A DNA stretch of 5,247 nt, from the NCBI GenBank assembly GCA_003694385.1, contig RFKA01000019.1, positions 1 through 5,247 on the forward strand, read 5' to 3'. Both the position numbers and the translations under genes were made by a program. This DNA is from Candidatus Woesearchaeota archaeon (GTDB taxonomy: Archaea; Nanobdellota; Nanobdellia; Woesearchaeales; UBA525). Positions 1-4,980 of this stretch are shown here, in pieces. The notes beneath the pieces are model-generated. The model worked only from the letters and a program-made list of their open reading frames with translations. It made no database searches and was not told where the DNA came from. The stretch's first letter is position 1, and every line of letters begins with the position of its first letter.

Positions 1-756
1 GACCCGAGTATCTTCGTTGGTGAAGGCGGCGACGCAGTCTGTGAAGAGAATCCTGCACTCAACGCGGCTGCACAAGGCGACAACTTGCGCCTCATCAATG
101 GTGAGTACTCAGCAGCGAACGAAGGCTGTAGCGTGAACACCGGCATCGCGTTCGACGGAACGAACCTGCTCGTGCCGTGCTGGTACACGAACGTCATTGA
201 CGTGCTGAGCCCGGCTGACGGCAGCCTGCAAGGAACGGTGACTGTTCCCGGCTATAACGGTCTTAACGCGAACGCGTGGGACGCGACGAGGAACAAGCTC
301 TGGCAGTGCGCTGACGGCAACAAAGTCATCCTTGTCGATATGAGTGATGGCAGCAGCGAGTTCAAGTTCACCGCTGAAGGAGCGTGCCATGATGGGCTCG
401 CCTATGATGGTACGGACGATACGCTCTGGGTGAGTGGTGATGTATCAAACACGCTGTACCACTACAAGACCGATGGCACACTGATAGAGACGCTTGACCT
501 GACGGGCAAGATTGGTGGTTGCGCCAACTCAGGCATCGCGGTTGGTGGGGACAAGCTCTACCTCGCGAACAATGGTTGCAGCCAGATCTACCAGGCAGAC
601 AAGGACTTGGGCAGCTCAACGCTGTTCGCGACTTTCCCCGCGCGCCTCGAGGACATGGAATGCGATGACATCACGTTCGCAGACCAAGGCGTCGGCGCCA
701 TCTGGAGTATCGACGCGTACGACCGCCAGATCAACGCGTGGGAAATCCCGAAGGGA
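1..756 (+). other. Beta-propeller region (NHL/YVTN-like blades) within the giant surface protein
   Basis: At least five blade-like repeats of about 40-45 residues can be aligned by eye, starting near 127, 265, 385, 520 and 655. Each has a (G)IAFDG- or GLAYDG-like strand, a second strand such as KLWQC, TLWVSG, KLYLAN or AIWSID, and a third such as NVIDVL, KVILVD or TLYHYK followed by DG. This is the pattern of NHL, SMP-30 or YVTN-type propellers. A further blade probably lies upstream of the window. Four blades carry a cysteine just before the first strand (near 127, 385, 520 and 661), and others sit on inner strands. No active-site set of an SMP-30 type hydrolase is evident, so a binding role is more likely. 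Confidence 0.7.
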
Positions 757-3435
757 CAGTGCGGCTTCGGCGGCCTGCCCGCAGTCCACGAGTGTGACGA
801 CGGCATCGACAATGATGGCGACAACCTCACGGACTATCCAGACGACCCTGACTGCGACAGCCCCACGGATGACACCGAGGCAGAAGAGTGTATCGGCACG
901 GGCATTGACTGGTTCGTCACGCAGGACACCCCGATTAAGGTGACTTGCGAGGACCCGAGCCCGCACCCTGTGGCGCACGAACAACTCTGCTTCAAGGTGA
1001 GCTACGAAGGCGACTCGCGCAGCGAACCCGTCAGCGAGGACGAGTGCCTCGAGCTCGGCGGCGAGATGACGGACGAGGGTTGCTACTTGACGGAGAACTA
1101 CTGTCAAGAGGAATTGTTCCGCGCAGAAATCAACGGCAATCCCTTCGACAGCTCTGCCTACTTCGATGAGGAGACAGGGAACTGTTGTATCGCACCGTAT
1201 GTTGAAGTGGATGGCCTGAGTGCTGAAGATGCTGCATCAAAAGTGCGGCCAATCTTCCAGGAGCCGGTGAGCTACTATTTCAACTTCCAGGAGGATAGCA
1301 TCCACAACTTCGAGTTCGTCTGCGAAGACATCCTCGGTAACGAGAACGAAGCAGACCTCGAGTACTTCGCTGTGGACTCTGTCCCGCCGGAATCCGAGAA
1401 GCACTTCACTGGACCGCAGTTCTTCGAGCGCGTCTGTGAAGATGGTGGTGAGAAAATACTCTCGGCGGATACGATTGGTGCTGAGGGAGTGAACCCTGCT
1501 GACTGCTGGACAGTCGAGTATATCGACACGGCGAGCAGAGTCGTCGTAGATGCGGAAGACCCGCTGCCGCACCCGAGCGGTCTCGACAAGACGTGGTACA
1601 AGATTGATGTGTACGACGATGACTTCAGCTACTGTGAGCGGCCAGACCTCTTCTGCAACGCGGACGAGCTCGGGGCACAGCACCCGTATGACCAGGAACT
1701 CTGCGACAGCCAAGCAGAATGCAGGAGCCTCGGTGCGTGCATCGATGATGTCCAGGAGTATTGTACGGACAACTGGGAGGCTGACCAGTATGACTCGTGG
1801 GAGACCTGCGTTGAGCAAGAGTCCTACGATAGTTGTGGCTTGAGCGAGGACTGGAAGCTCTACCGCGGCGAGCCGCTCGCGATGCCCGAGGAGAGCTGTC
1901 ACGTGATGCAGTACTTCAGCGTGGACAACCTCGGCAACTACGAAGACCTGCAGTTCAACTGCTTCTTCGTCGACAAGCAACCGCCCGCAGAGGATACGTT
2001 GTTCGAGAGCTGCACGTATGAAGACCATGATGCGTGCTACATCGGCTCGCTCACTGACATCGGCAGTGACGCGTGGGACGTCGAGCCGCACCCAAGCGGC
2101 CTCGACACGATTGCGTACCGCGTGACGCGTGTTGCTGATGCTGCGTGCCGCAATGAGACGCTCTGCGAAGAGCTTGTCGGTGATGGTGAGTGGACGGCTT
2201 ACAATGACACCGTGTTCAACATCACGGAGGAGAGCTGCCACCTCATCGAGGTGAACGTGTCGGACAAGGTCGAGAAGGACGAGGTCTACAAGCGCTGTGT
2301 CTTCGTGGACACCTCTGCGCCTGCGCCGAACAAGACTGTTGGTGAGCCCTCAGAGCCGATGAGCGAGGAGCACCAGGTTCAGGGCGAGGTTTTCTACGAG
2401 AACCTCTCGACGACCTGTGACGAGGAAGGCAAGTGCTGGGACGTCACCCTGCTCACGCCTATCAGCCTCGACTGTAGCGACCCCGAGCCGCACCCGAGCG
2501 GCGTCGAGCAGGTCTGCTTCCAGGTCGGCCTCGACGGTGATGACGTGACCGAGCAGTACTGTGATGACAAGGAAGGCGACATGAACGACAACGGCTACTG
2601 TTGCATCGCAGAAGGCACGGACTTCCTCTTCAATGAGGAGAGCTGGCACGAGCTGAGCTACTACTGTGTCGACAACACGTGCAACGAAGGCGACGTGGAC
2701 ACCGAGTACTTCAAGGTAGAGGGGACGCCCTTCCACATCTACCTCTACAAGAAGTGGAACCTCATCTCGGTGCCGTTCGTGCTCATCAACGACGACCCCG
2801 CAGTTGTCTTCGGTGACCTGGAGAACGTCGAGAGCGTGTGGACCTACGACAGCGTGGCTGGTGAGTGGCTCGTCTGGCGCCCCGAGGGCCCAAGCGACCT
2901 CGAGCACATCACGCCGGGTTGGGGCTACTGGGTCATGATGAAGGACGACGAGACGCTGACGATTGGCGGATCGCTCTTCCAGCCGGCCAAGCTGCCTCCG
3001 AGCAAGCCGCTCATGCCTGGATGGAACCTCATCGGTACCTACGGCACGCAATGGCAGAACTACCCTGAGCAAGAGGACATCAGCTTCATGTGCGGAGACG
3101 AGTACGGCCCGAAGGAGGAGACGTTCGGGAGCGAGGTCTACTGCGCACTGAACAGCCTCGTGGATACGCAGCAGGGCTTCCCGCGCTGGAGCAGCTTGTG
3201 GAGCTACGTGAACTGTGGCAACCACGTCGCAGGCTGGACGGGCCTCAATGCGTGTCCGTTCGACGAGGGCAGCCTTGGGCCTTCAGAGCTCTACAAGACG
3301 AGCGCTGACCGCATGTACGCAGGGCGTGGCTACTGGGTAGAGATGGACGTCGAGGATGAGTATTCTCCGGCGACGAACTGCGTGTGGAACCTCTGGAACC
3401 TCTGCGTCGGCAGTGAAGGGTTCCTCCCCCTCTAA
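1..3435 (+). CDS. Giant modular secreted surface protein (3' part): beta-propeller, Asp loop, four Ig-like modules, duplicated GWNLIS/GYWV domain
   Basis: The frame is open from base 1, so the true start and any signal peptide lie upstream; a TTG at 85 is an internal leucine codon. The visible part has 1144 residues and ends at TAA 3433-3435. Domains in order (residues counted from base 1): beta-propeller about 1-252, Asp-rich loop 264-286, four modules with a DP-PHPSG motif about 309-907, then two copies of a GWNLIS...GYWV domain about 919-1123. I count 53 cysteines, many Asp/Glu and no membrane segment, as expected for a secreted, disulfide-stabilised, calcium-binding protein. From memory, similar C-terminal halves occur in large surface proteins of Woesearchaeota and Pacearchaeota. 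There is no catalytic motif, so an adhesive or structural role at the cell surface is inferred. Anchoring is unknown: it could be by an N-terminal segment outside the window, or by the C-terminal domain binding another envelope protein. Confidence is high for the CDS, moderate for the domains and low for the role. Confidence 0.93.
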   Translation, partial: DPSIFVGEGGDAVCEENPALNAAAQGDNLRLINGEYSAANEGCSVNTGIAFDGTNLLVPCWYTNVIDVLSPADGSLQGTVTVPGYNGLNANAWDATRNKLWQCADGNKVILVDMSDGSSEFKFTAEGACHDGLAYDGTDDTLWVSGDVSNTLYHYKTDGTLIETLDLTGKIGGCANSGIAVGGDKLYLANNGCSQIYQADKDLGSSTLFATFPARLEDMECDDITFADQGVGAIWSIDAYDRQINAWEIPKGQCGFGGLPAVHECDDGIDNDGDNLTDYPDDPDCDSPTDDTEAEECIGTGIDWFVTQDTPIKVTCEDPSPHPVAHEQLCFKVSYEGDSRSEPVSEDECLELGGEMTDEGCYLTENYCQEELFRAEINGNPFDSSAYFDEETGNCCIAPYVEVDGLSAEDAASKVRPIFQEPVSYYFNFQEDSIHNFEFVCEDILGNENEADLEYFAVDSVPPESEKHFTGPQFFERVCEDGGEKILSADTIGAEGVNPADCWTVEYIDTASRVVVDAEDPLPHPSGLDKTWYKIDVYDDDFSYCERPDLFCNADELGAQHPYDQELCDSQAECRSLGACIDDVQEYCTDNWEADQYDSWETCVEQESYDSCGLSEDWKLYRGEPLAMPEESCHVMQYFSVDNLGNYEDLQFNCFFVDKQPPAEDTLFESCTYEDHDACYIGSLTDIGSDAWDVEPHPSGLDTIAYRVTRVADAACRNETLCEELVGDGEWTAYNDTVFNITEESCHLIEVNVSDKVEKDEVYKRCVFVDTSAPAPNKTVGEPSEPMSEEHQVQGEVFYENLSTTCDEEGKCWDVTLLTPISLDCSDPEPHPSGVEQVCFQVGLDGDDVTEQYCDDKEGDMNDNGYCCIAEGTDFLFNEESWHELSYYCVDNTCNEGDVDTEYFKVEGTPFHIYLYKKWNLISVPFVLINDDPAVVFGDLENVESVWTYDSVAGEWLVWRPEGPSDLEHITPGWGYWVMMKDDETLTIGGSLFQPAKLPPSKPLMPGWNLIGTYGTQWQNYPEQEDISFMCGDEYGPKEETFGSEVYCALNSLVDTQQGFPRWSSLWSYVNCGNHVAGWTGLNACPFDEGSLGPSELYKTSADRMYAGRGYWVEMDVEDEYSPATNCVWNLWNLCVGSEGFLPL
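790..858 (+). other. Asp-rich, probable calcium-binding loop (CDDGIDNDGD type)
   Basis: The segment reads ECDDGIDNDGDNLTDYPDDP and then DCD. Its two cysteines (residues 265 and 285 of the visible protein) bracket a run of Asp, Asn and Gly with DxDxDG-like spacing. This short module is common in archaeal and bacterial secreted proteins and resembles the loops of thrombospondin type 3 and dockerin calcium sites. It joins the propeller to the Ig-like modules and would stiffen the junction when calcium is bound. Calcium binding is inferred from the motif only. Confidence 0.65.
925..2721 (+). repeat. Four diverged Ig-like modules with DP-PHPSG motif
   Basis: Four units can be marked at about 925-1377, 1375-1974, 1972-2310 and 2308-2721. 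Each early part carries a core such as TPIxxxCxDPxPHPSG followed by a strand ending in CFKV, YKI, YRV or CFQV. Each late part carries an ES(C/I/W)H strand followed by a VDNxGN-like turn, and most end in xVDxxPP, which starts the next unit. The layout resembles bacterial Ig-like modules of the OmpL47 type in large secreted proteins. The first unit has PHPVA instead of PHPSG, and the third lacks the DP before PHPSG. The second is longest because of a cysteine-rich insert (about 1630-1836). Units one and four share an extra CCIA segment (near 1183 and 2599). The repeats are diverged at the DNA level, which suggests old duplication. Confidence 0.75.
2755..3384 (+). repeat. Tandem pair of GWNLIS...GYWV C-terminal domains
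   Basis: Copy one runs from KKWNLISVPF (about 2749) through VWTYD, EWLVW and ITPGWGYWVMM to LTIGG (about 2965). Copy two runs from PGWNLIGTYG (about 3016) through RWSSLWSY, AGWTG and YAGRGYWVEM to YSPA (about 3380). Each has the order WNLI, a W-x-Y strand, a second Trp strand, and an aromatic GYWV strand. I recognise this arrangement from the C termini of large secreted archaeal and bacterial proteins, where it is rich in Trp and lacks catalytic residues. Copy two is longer, with four cysteines (near 3091, 3142, 3214 and 3253) that copy one lacks. A protein-binding or surface-retention role is plausible but not shown. Confidence 0.72.
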
Positions 3436-3468
3436 GGCCTTAACTTTTTTTTCTTCTTTTTTCTCTTA
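3433..3468 (+). terminator. Oligo-T terminator after the giant surface protein gene
   Basis: The stop codon is part of a perfect 10-base palindrome, TAAGGCCTTA (3433-3442). Three bases later comes a run of eight T, then short C-broken T runs including six T at 3457-3462. Archaeal RNA polymerase terminates at oligo-T tracts in the non-template strand without needing a hairpin. The palindrome has no room for a loop and is probably incidental. Confidence 0.7.
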
Positions 3469-3474
3469 CTCTCT

Positions 3475-3518
3475 ATGTTGCTAGTGTTCATGTTGTTAGT
3501 ATCATGTTGTTAGTATTG
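3475..3518 (+). repeat. Three tandem 14-15 base repeats upstream of the second gene's promoter
   Basis: The units are ATGTTGCTAGTGTTC (3475-3489), ATGTTGTTAGTATC (3490-3503) and ATGTTGTTAGTATTG (3504-3518). The last two share their first 13 bases; the first differs at two of these. They end 11-12 bases before the TATA box core, so they lie where an archaeal activator or repressor could sit. They could also be slippage repeats with no function. Confidence 0.8.
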
Positions 3519-3521
3519 AGA

Positions 3522-3540
3522 GGCAAACGCTTATAAATAA
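3522..3540 (+). promoter_or_regulatory. BRE/TATA promoter of the membrane-anchored surface protein gene
   Basis: A strong TATA box, CTTATAAATAA (about 3530-3540), follows a purine-rich stretch (GGCAAACG, 3522-3529) that could be the TFB recognition element. Transcription would be expected to start about 25 bases after the TATA centre, near 3558-3562. That leaves a leader of roughly 20 bases containing the ribosome binding site. Confidence 0.75.
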
Positions 3541-3566
3541 AAAGCACTTCCCATTCATTATCAAAA

Positions 3567-3571
3567 GGGGG
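3567..3571 (+). promoter_or_regulatory. G-rich ribosome binding site for the 3580 start
   Basis: A run of five G (within AAAAGGGGGT) lies eight bases before the ATG at 3580. It can pair with the CCUCC end of archaeal 16S rRNA, with one imperfect pair, and it supports this start. No such signal stands before the two following genes. Confidence 0.6.
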
Positions 3572-3579
3572 TAACAACC

Positions 3580-4443
3580 ATGAAGTTCCTCATACCATTA
3601 CTGGTGGCAATCTTGAGCATCACGCTCGTCGTTGCCGCGCCGGCGTTTCCCATCCAGTTTGCTGGTGATGTCATCGTGAACGGGAAAGTGGCGCCTGACG
3701 GCCTTCTCGTGACGGCGAAGATTGACGGCAGCGACGTCGAAGCGACCACGACGAAAGATGGCGGGTACTCGATGAAAATCGGTGACCCGTACGGCAACCG
3801 TGAAGGTGAGACCGTCTCGTTCTTCGTCGAGGGTATCGATACGGGCGAGACTGCCGTGTGGTCCTATACTGCTGCTGACGGCTCGGACACAACGCTCCAA
3901 ATCGTTGATCTCAGTGTGAACGGTGACATCTGTGGCGACGCGAGCTGCACGAGTGGCGAGAGCTGCAGCACGTGCGCAGTCGACTGTGGCTCTTGCAGTG
4001 ATGGCACGAGTGGCAGTGGTTCCGGTGGCAGTGGCTCCGGTGGCGGCAGCTCCGGCGGAGGCGGGGCCTACATCCCTCCCGTCGAGGACGACGGCCCCTG
4101 CGTCCCTGATTGGGTGTGCAGTGACTGGCTCGACTGTATGAGTGGGACGCAGAAACGCGTCTGCGTTGATAGCAACAAGTGTGGCGTCGAGACAGGGAGG
4201 CCCGCCGAACAGCAAACGTGTGAAGTTCCTGAAGAGCTCAAGACGCCGAAAGAGGATCGCTATCAGGGTGTAACGCCTCCTGACGAGCGTACAGAAGCAT
4301 CAACGAGTGAGCCCGCCCCCGCAGCTGATAATGCATTGACCGGGGCGGTGATCGGCGGCGGGACGCTCAGCGTTATTGCGCTTCTCGTCCTCGTTGCGCT
4401 CATCGCTGGTGGCTTCTTCGCCTGGCGCGTCCTGAAAAAATAA
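3580..4443 (+). CDS. Membrane-anchored cysteine-rich surface protein with TSP1-like module
   Basis: This 287-residue protein has the layout of a type I surface protein. Residues 1-22 are a signal peptide (MKFLIP start, hydrophobic core, APA before F23). Residues 27-108 form a small beta domain (GDVIVNGKVAPDG, then GGYSMKIGDP and REGETVSFFVEG), similar to carboxypeptidase-regulatory-like folds in archaeal secreted proteins. Residues 118-139 hold six cysteines in a CGDxxC-ESC-TC-DCGSC pattern. A Gly/Ser linker (140-162) follows. Residues 174-214 form a second six-cysteine module, CVPDWVCSDWLDC then GTQKRVC and CG, which resembles a thrombospondin type 1 repeat with its spaced Trp, Cys and Arg. 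A Pro/Glu-rich stalk leads to LTGAV and a membrane helix (about 258-282) ending in a short basic tail, RVLKK. The cysteine modules would face outside. The start is set by the signal peptide and the G-rich site. The role is probably adhesion or envelope structure; no enzyme motif is visible. It has its own promoter, 144 bases after the giant surface gene. Confidence 0.93.
   Translation: MKFLIPLLVAILSITLVVAAPAFPIQFAGDVIVNGKVAPDGLLVTAKIDGSDVEATTTKDGGYSMKIGDPYGNREGETVSFFVEGIDTGETAVWSYTAADGSDTTLQIVDLSVNGDICGDASCTSGESCSTCAVDCGSCSDGTSGSGSGGSGSGGGSSGGGGAYIPPVEDDGPCVPDWVCSDWLDCMSGTQKRVCVDSNKCGVETGRPAEQQTCEVPEELKTPKEDRYQGVTPPDERTEASTSEPAPAADNALTGAVIGGGTLSVIALLVLVALIAGGFFAWRVLKK
3997..4065 (+). repeat. 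Low-complexity Ser/Gly linker-coding stretch
   Basis: About 23 codons (residues 140-162) are almost only Gly and Ser, in GSGS/GGS units encoded by near-repeats such as GGTGGCAGTGGCTCC. It is a flexible hinge between the two cysteine-rich modules. Such DNA is prone to slippage, so its length may vary between strains. Confidence 0.85.
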
Positions 4444-4486
4444 TTTTCCTAACAATTTTTATACCTCTTTCTTTCTCCCCTTTCTC
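4441..4486 (+). terminator. T-rich spacer: probable terminator overlapping the next promoter
   Basis: After the stop at 4441-4443 the 43-base spacer is almost free of G. It holds TTTT (4444-4447), TTTTT (4456-4460) and a long pyrimidine tract (4464-4486). This fits archaeal oligo-T termination of the upstream gene. The same stretch contains the TATA box of the regulator gene, so the two signals overlap. Confidence 0.5.
4449..4463 (+). promoter_or_regulatory. TATA promoter at leaderless distance from the regulator gene
   Basis: TTTTTATA (4456-4463) follows an A/C-rich stretch (CTAACAA) that could serve as a TFB site. The TATA centre is about 26-27 bases before the ATG at 4487, the usual distance from box to transcript start in archaea, so the mRNA would begin at or next to the start codon. 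The 20 bases before the ATG are nearly all pyrimidines and hold no ribosome binding site, which agrees with a leaderless message. Confidence 0.6.
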
Positions 4487-4888
4487 ATGCGCTTCAGGAA
4501 AATCACGATTATCCAGACTTCTCGGCCCAGCGAAGCGACGGTGAATGAGCAGCTCCAGTGGCTTGGCGGTTCGCTCGGCCTCTTCAACCCGCGTGACAAG
4601 GACAAGAGCTGCTTTCGCATCTTTATCACGCTCATCAAGAGCACGCGGCGAGGACGAGAACTCTCGAGCGACGAGCTCGCAGCACTCACGGGGCTCTCTC
4701 GCGGCACAGTCGTGCACCACCTCAACAAGCTCATGAGTGCCGGCATCGTTGAAACGTACCGCGGCAAGTACGTGTTGCGTGTTGGCCAGTTGCACGAGCT
4801 CATTGATAAGCTTGAGGATGACCTGCGCAAGACTGTGAGTCAGCTGCGTGCCGTCGCCGCCGACATCGATAAACGCTTAGGCCCTTGA
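4487..4888 (+). CDS. Small winged helix-turn-helix transcriptional regulator
   Basis: This 133-residue cytoplasmic protein appears to be a DNA-binding regulator of the ArsR/MarR-like winged-helix class. The N-terminal stretch (1-40; RKITIIQTSRPSE, then QWLGGSLGLFNPRDKDKS) looks like a lineage-specific lead-in. I recall similar sequences in Woesearchaeota, but cannot confirm this here. The winged helix spans about 41-99: FRIFITLIKS helix, LSSDELAALTGLS turn (59-71), recognition helix RGTVVHHLNKLMSAG (72-86), and a wing, IVETYRGKYVLRV (87-99). The tail (about 101-131; LHELIDKLEDDLRKTV) is a charged amphipathic helix, probably a dimerisation coiled coil. There is no ligand or metal-binding domain; the single cysteine (C42) lies in helix 1. 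The ATG at 4487 is the only plausible start, since the upstream frame has no start codon and the TATA spacing fits it. Targets are unknown; candidates are its own gene, the surface proteins or the desaturase. It is 43 bases after the upstream gene but likely transcribed separately. Confidence 0.92.
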   Translation: MRFRKITIIQTSRPSEATVNEQLQWLGGSLGLFNPRDKDKSCFRIFITLIKSTRRGRELSSDELAALTGLSRGTVVHHLNKLMSAGIVETYRGKYVLRVGQLHELIDKLEDDLRKTVSQLRAVAADIDKRLGP

Positions 4889-4951
4889 GCGCAGCACCCC
4901 CTCTGCATGCGTTGTTTCAACCATGGGTGCGTATCCTTCTTGCATAACCTT

Positions 4952-4960
4952 CTTAAAAGG
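4952..4960 (+). promoter_or_regulatory. Candidate TATA-like box of the desaturase gene
   Basis: CTTAAAAGG lies about 25 bases before the ATG at 4981, the spacing expected for a leaderless archaeal transcript. A better-looking TATA sequence, TTTATAGGTATAAA (4967-4980), directly abuts the start codon and would place the transcript start inside the gene, so it is the less likely choice. AGGT at 4972-4975 is only a weak possible ribosome site. The rest of the 92-base spacer (4889-4980) shows a short GTTG-TTT-CAAC inverted repeat (4911-4921) but no oligo-T terminator. Confidence 0.4.
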
Positions 4961-4980
4961 CACCTCTTTATAGGTATAAA

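Noticed and set aside
85..87. TTG as a translation start of the giant protein
   Set aside because: The frame is open back to base 1, and the upstream codons encode protein of the same character (VGEGGDAVCEENP), so this is an internal leucine.
512..943. A 143-codon frame on the + strand overlapping the propeller region
   Set aside because: It is a shifted reading of the surface gene with a Ser/Thr/Arg-rich product and no motif. The main frame continues unbroken through it.
1237..2241. A 334-codon open frame on the minus strand, inside the giant surface gene
   Set aside because: It lies wholly opposite a gene with clear domains. Its product is a V/R/L/A-rich string without motifs, and there is no promoter for it. 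It is a by-product of the codon use of the real gene.
2350..3225. A 291-codon minus-strand open frame opposite the C-terminal part of the giant protein
   Set aside because: It has the same antisense composition (V, L, A, R, H rich), no recognisable domain, and no start or promoter signals. The opposite frame is the conserved GWNLIS domain region.
3433..3442. Palindrome TAAGGCCTTA as an intrinsic terminator hairpin
   Set aside because: A perfect palindrome with no loop cannot fold as a useful short RNA hairpin, and archaeal termination needs only the following T tract.
3598..4215. A 205-codon minus-strand open frame opposite the TSP1-like protein gene
   Set aside because: Its Ala/Thr/Gly/Arg runs mirror the Gly/Ser linker and GC-rich codons of the real gene; no domain is visible.
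4911..4921. GTTG-TTT-CAAC inverted repeat as a terminator or operator
   Set aside because: The stem is only four pairs, has no following T tract and may occur by chance.
4967..4980. TTTATAGGTATAAA as the TATA box of the desaturase gene
   Set aside because: It touches the ATG, so the transcript would start inside the gene, where no suitable in-frame start appears until codon 31, past the first membrane segment. A helper role cannot be excluded.
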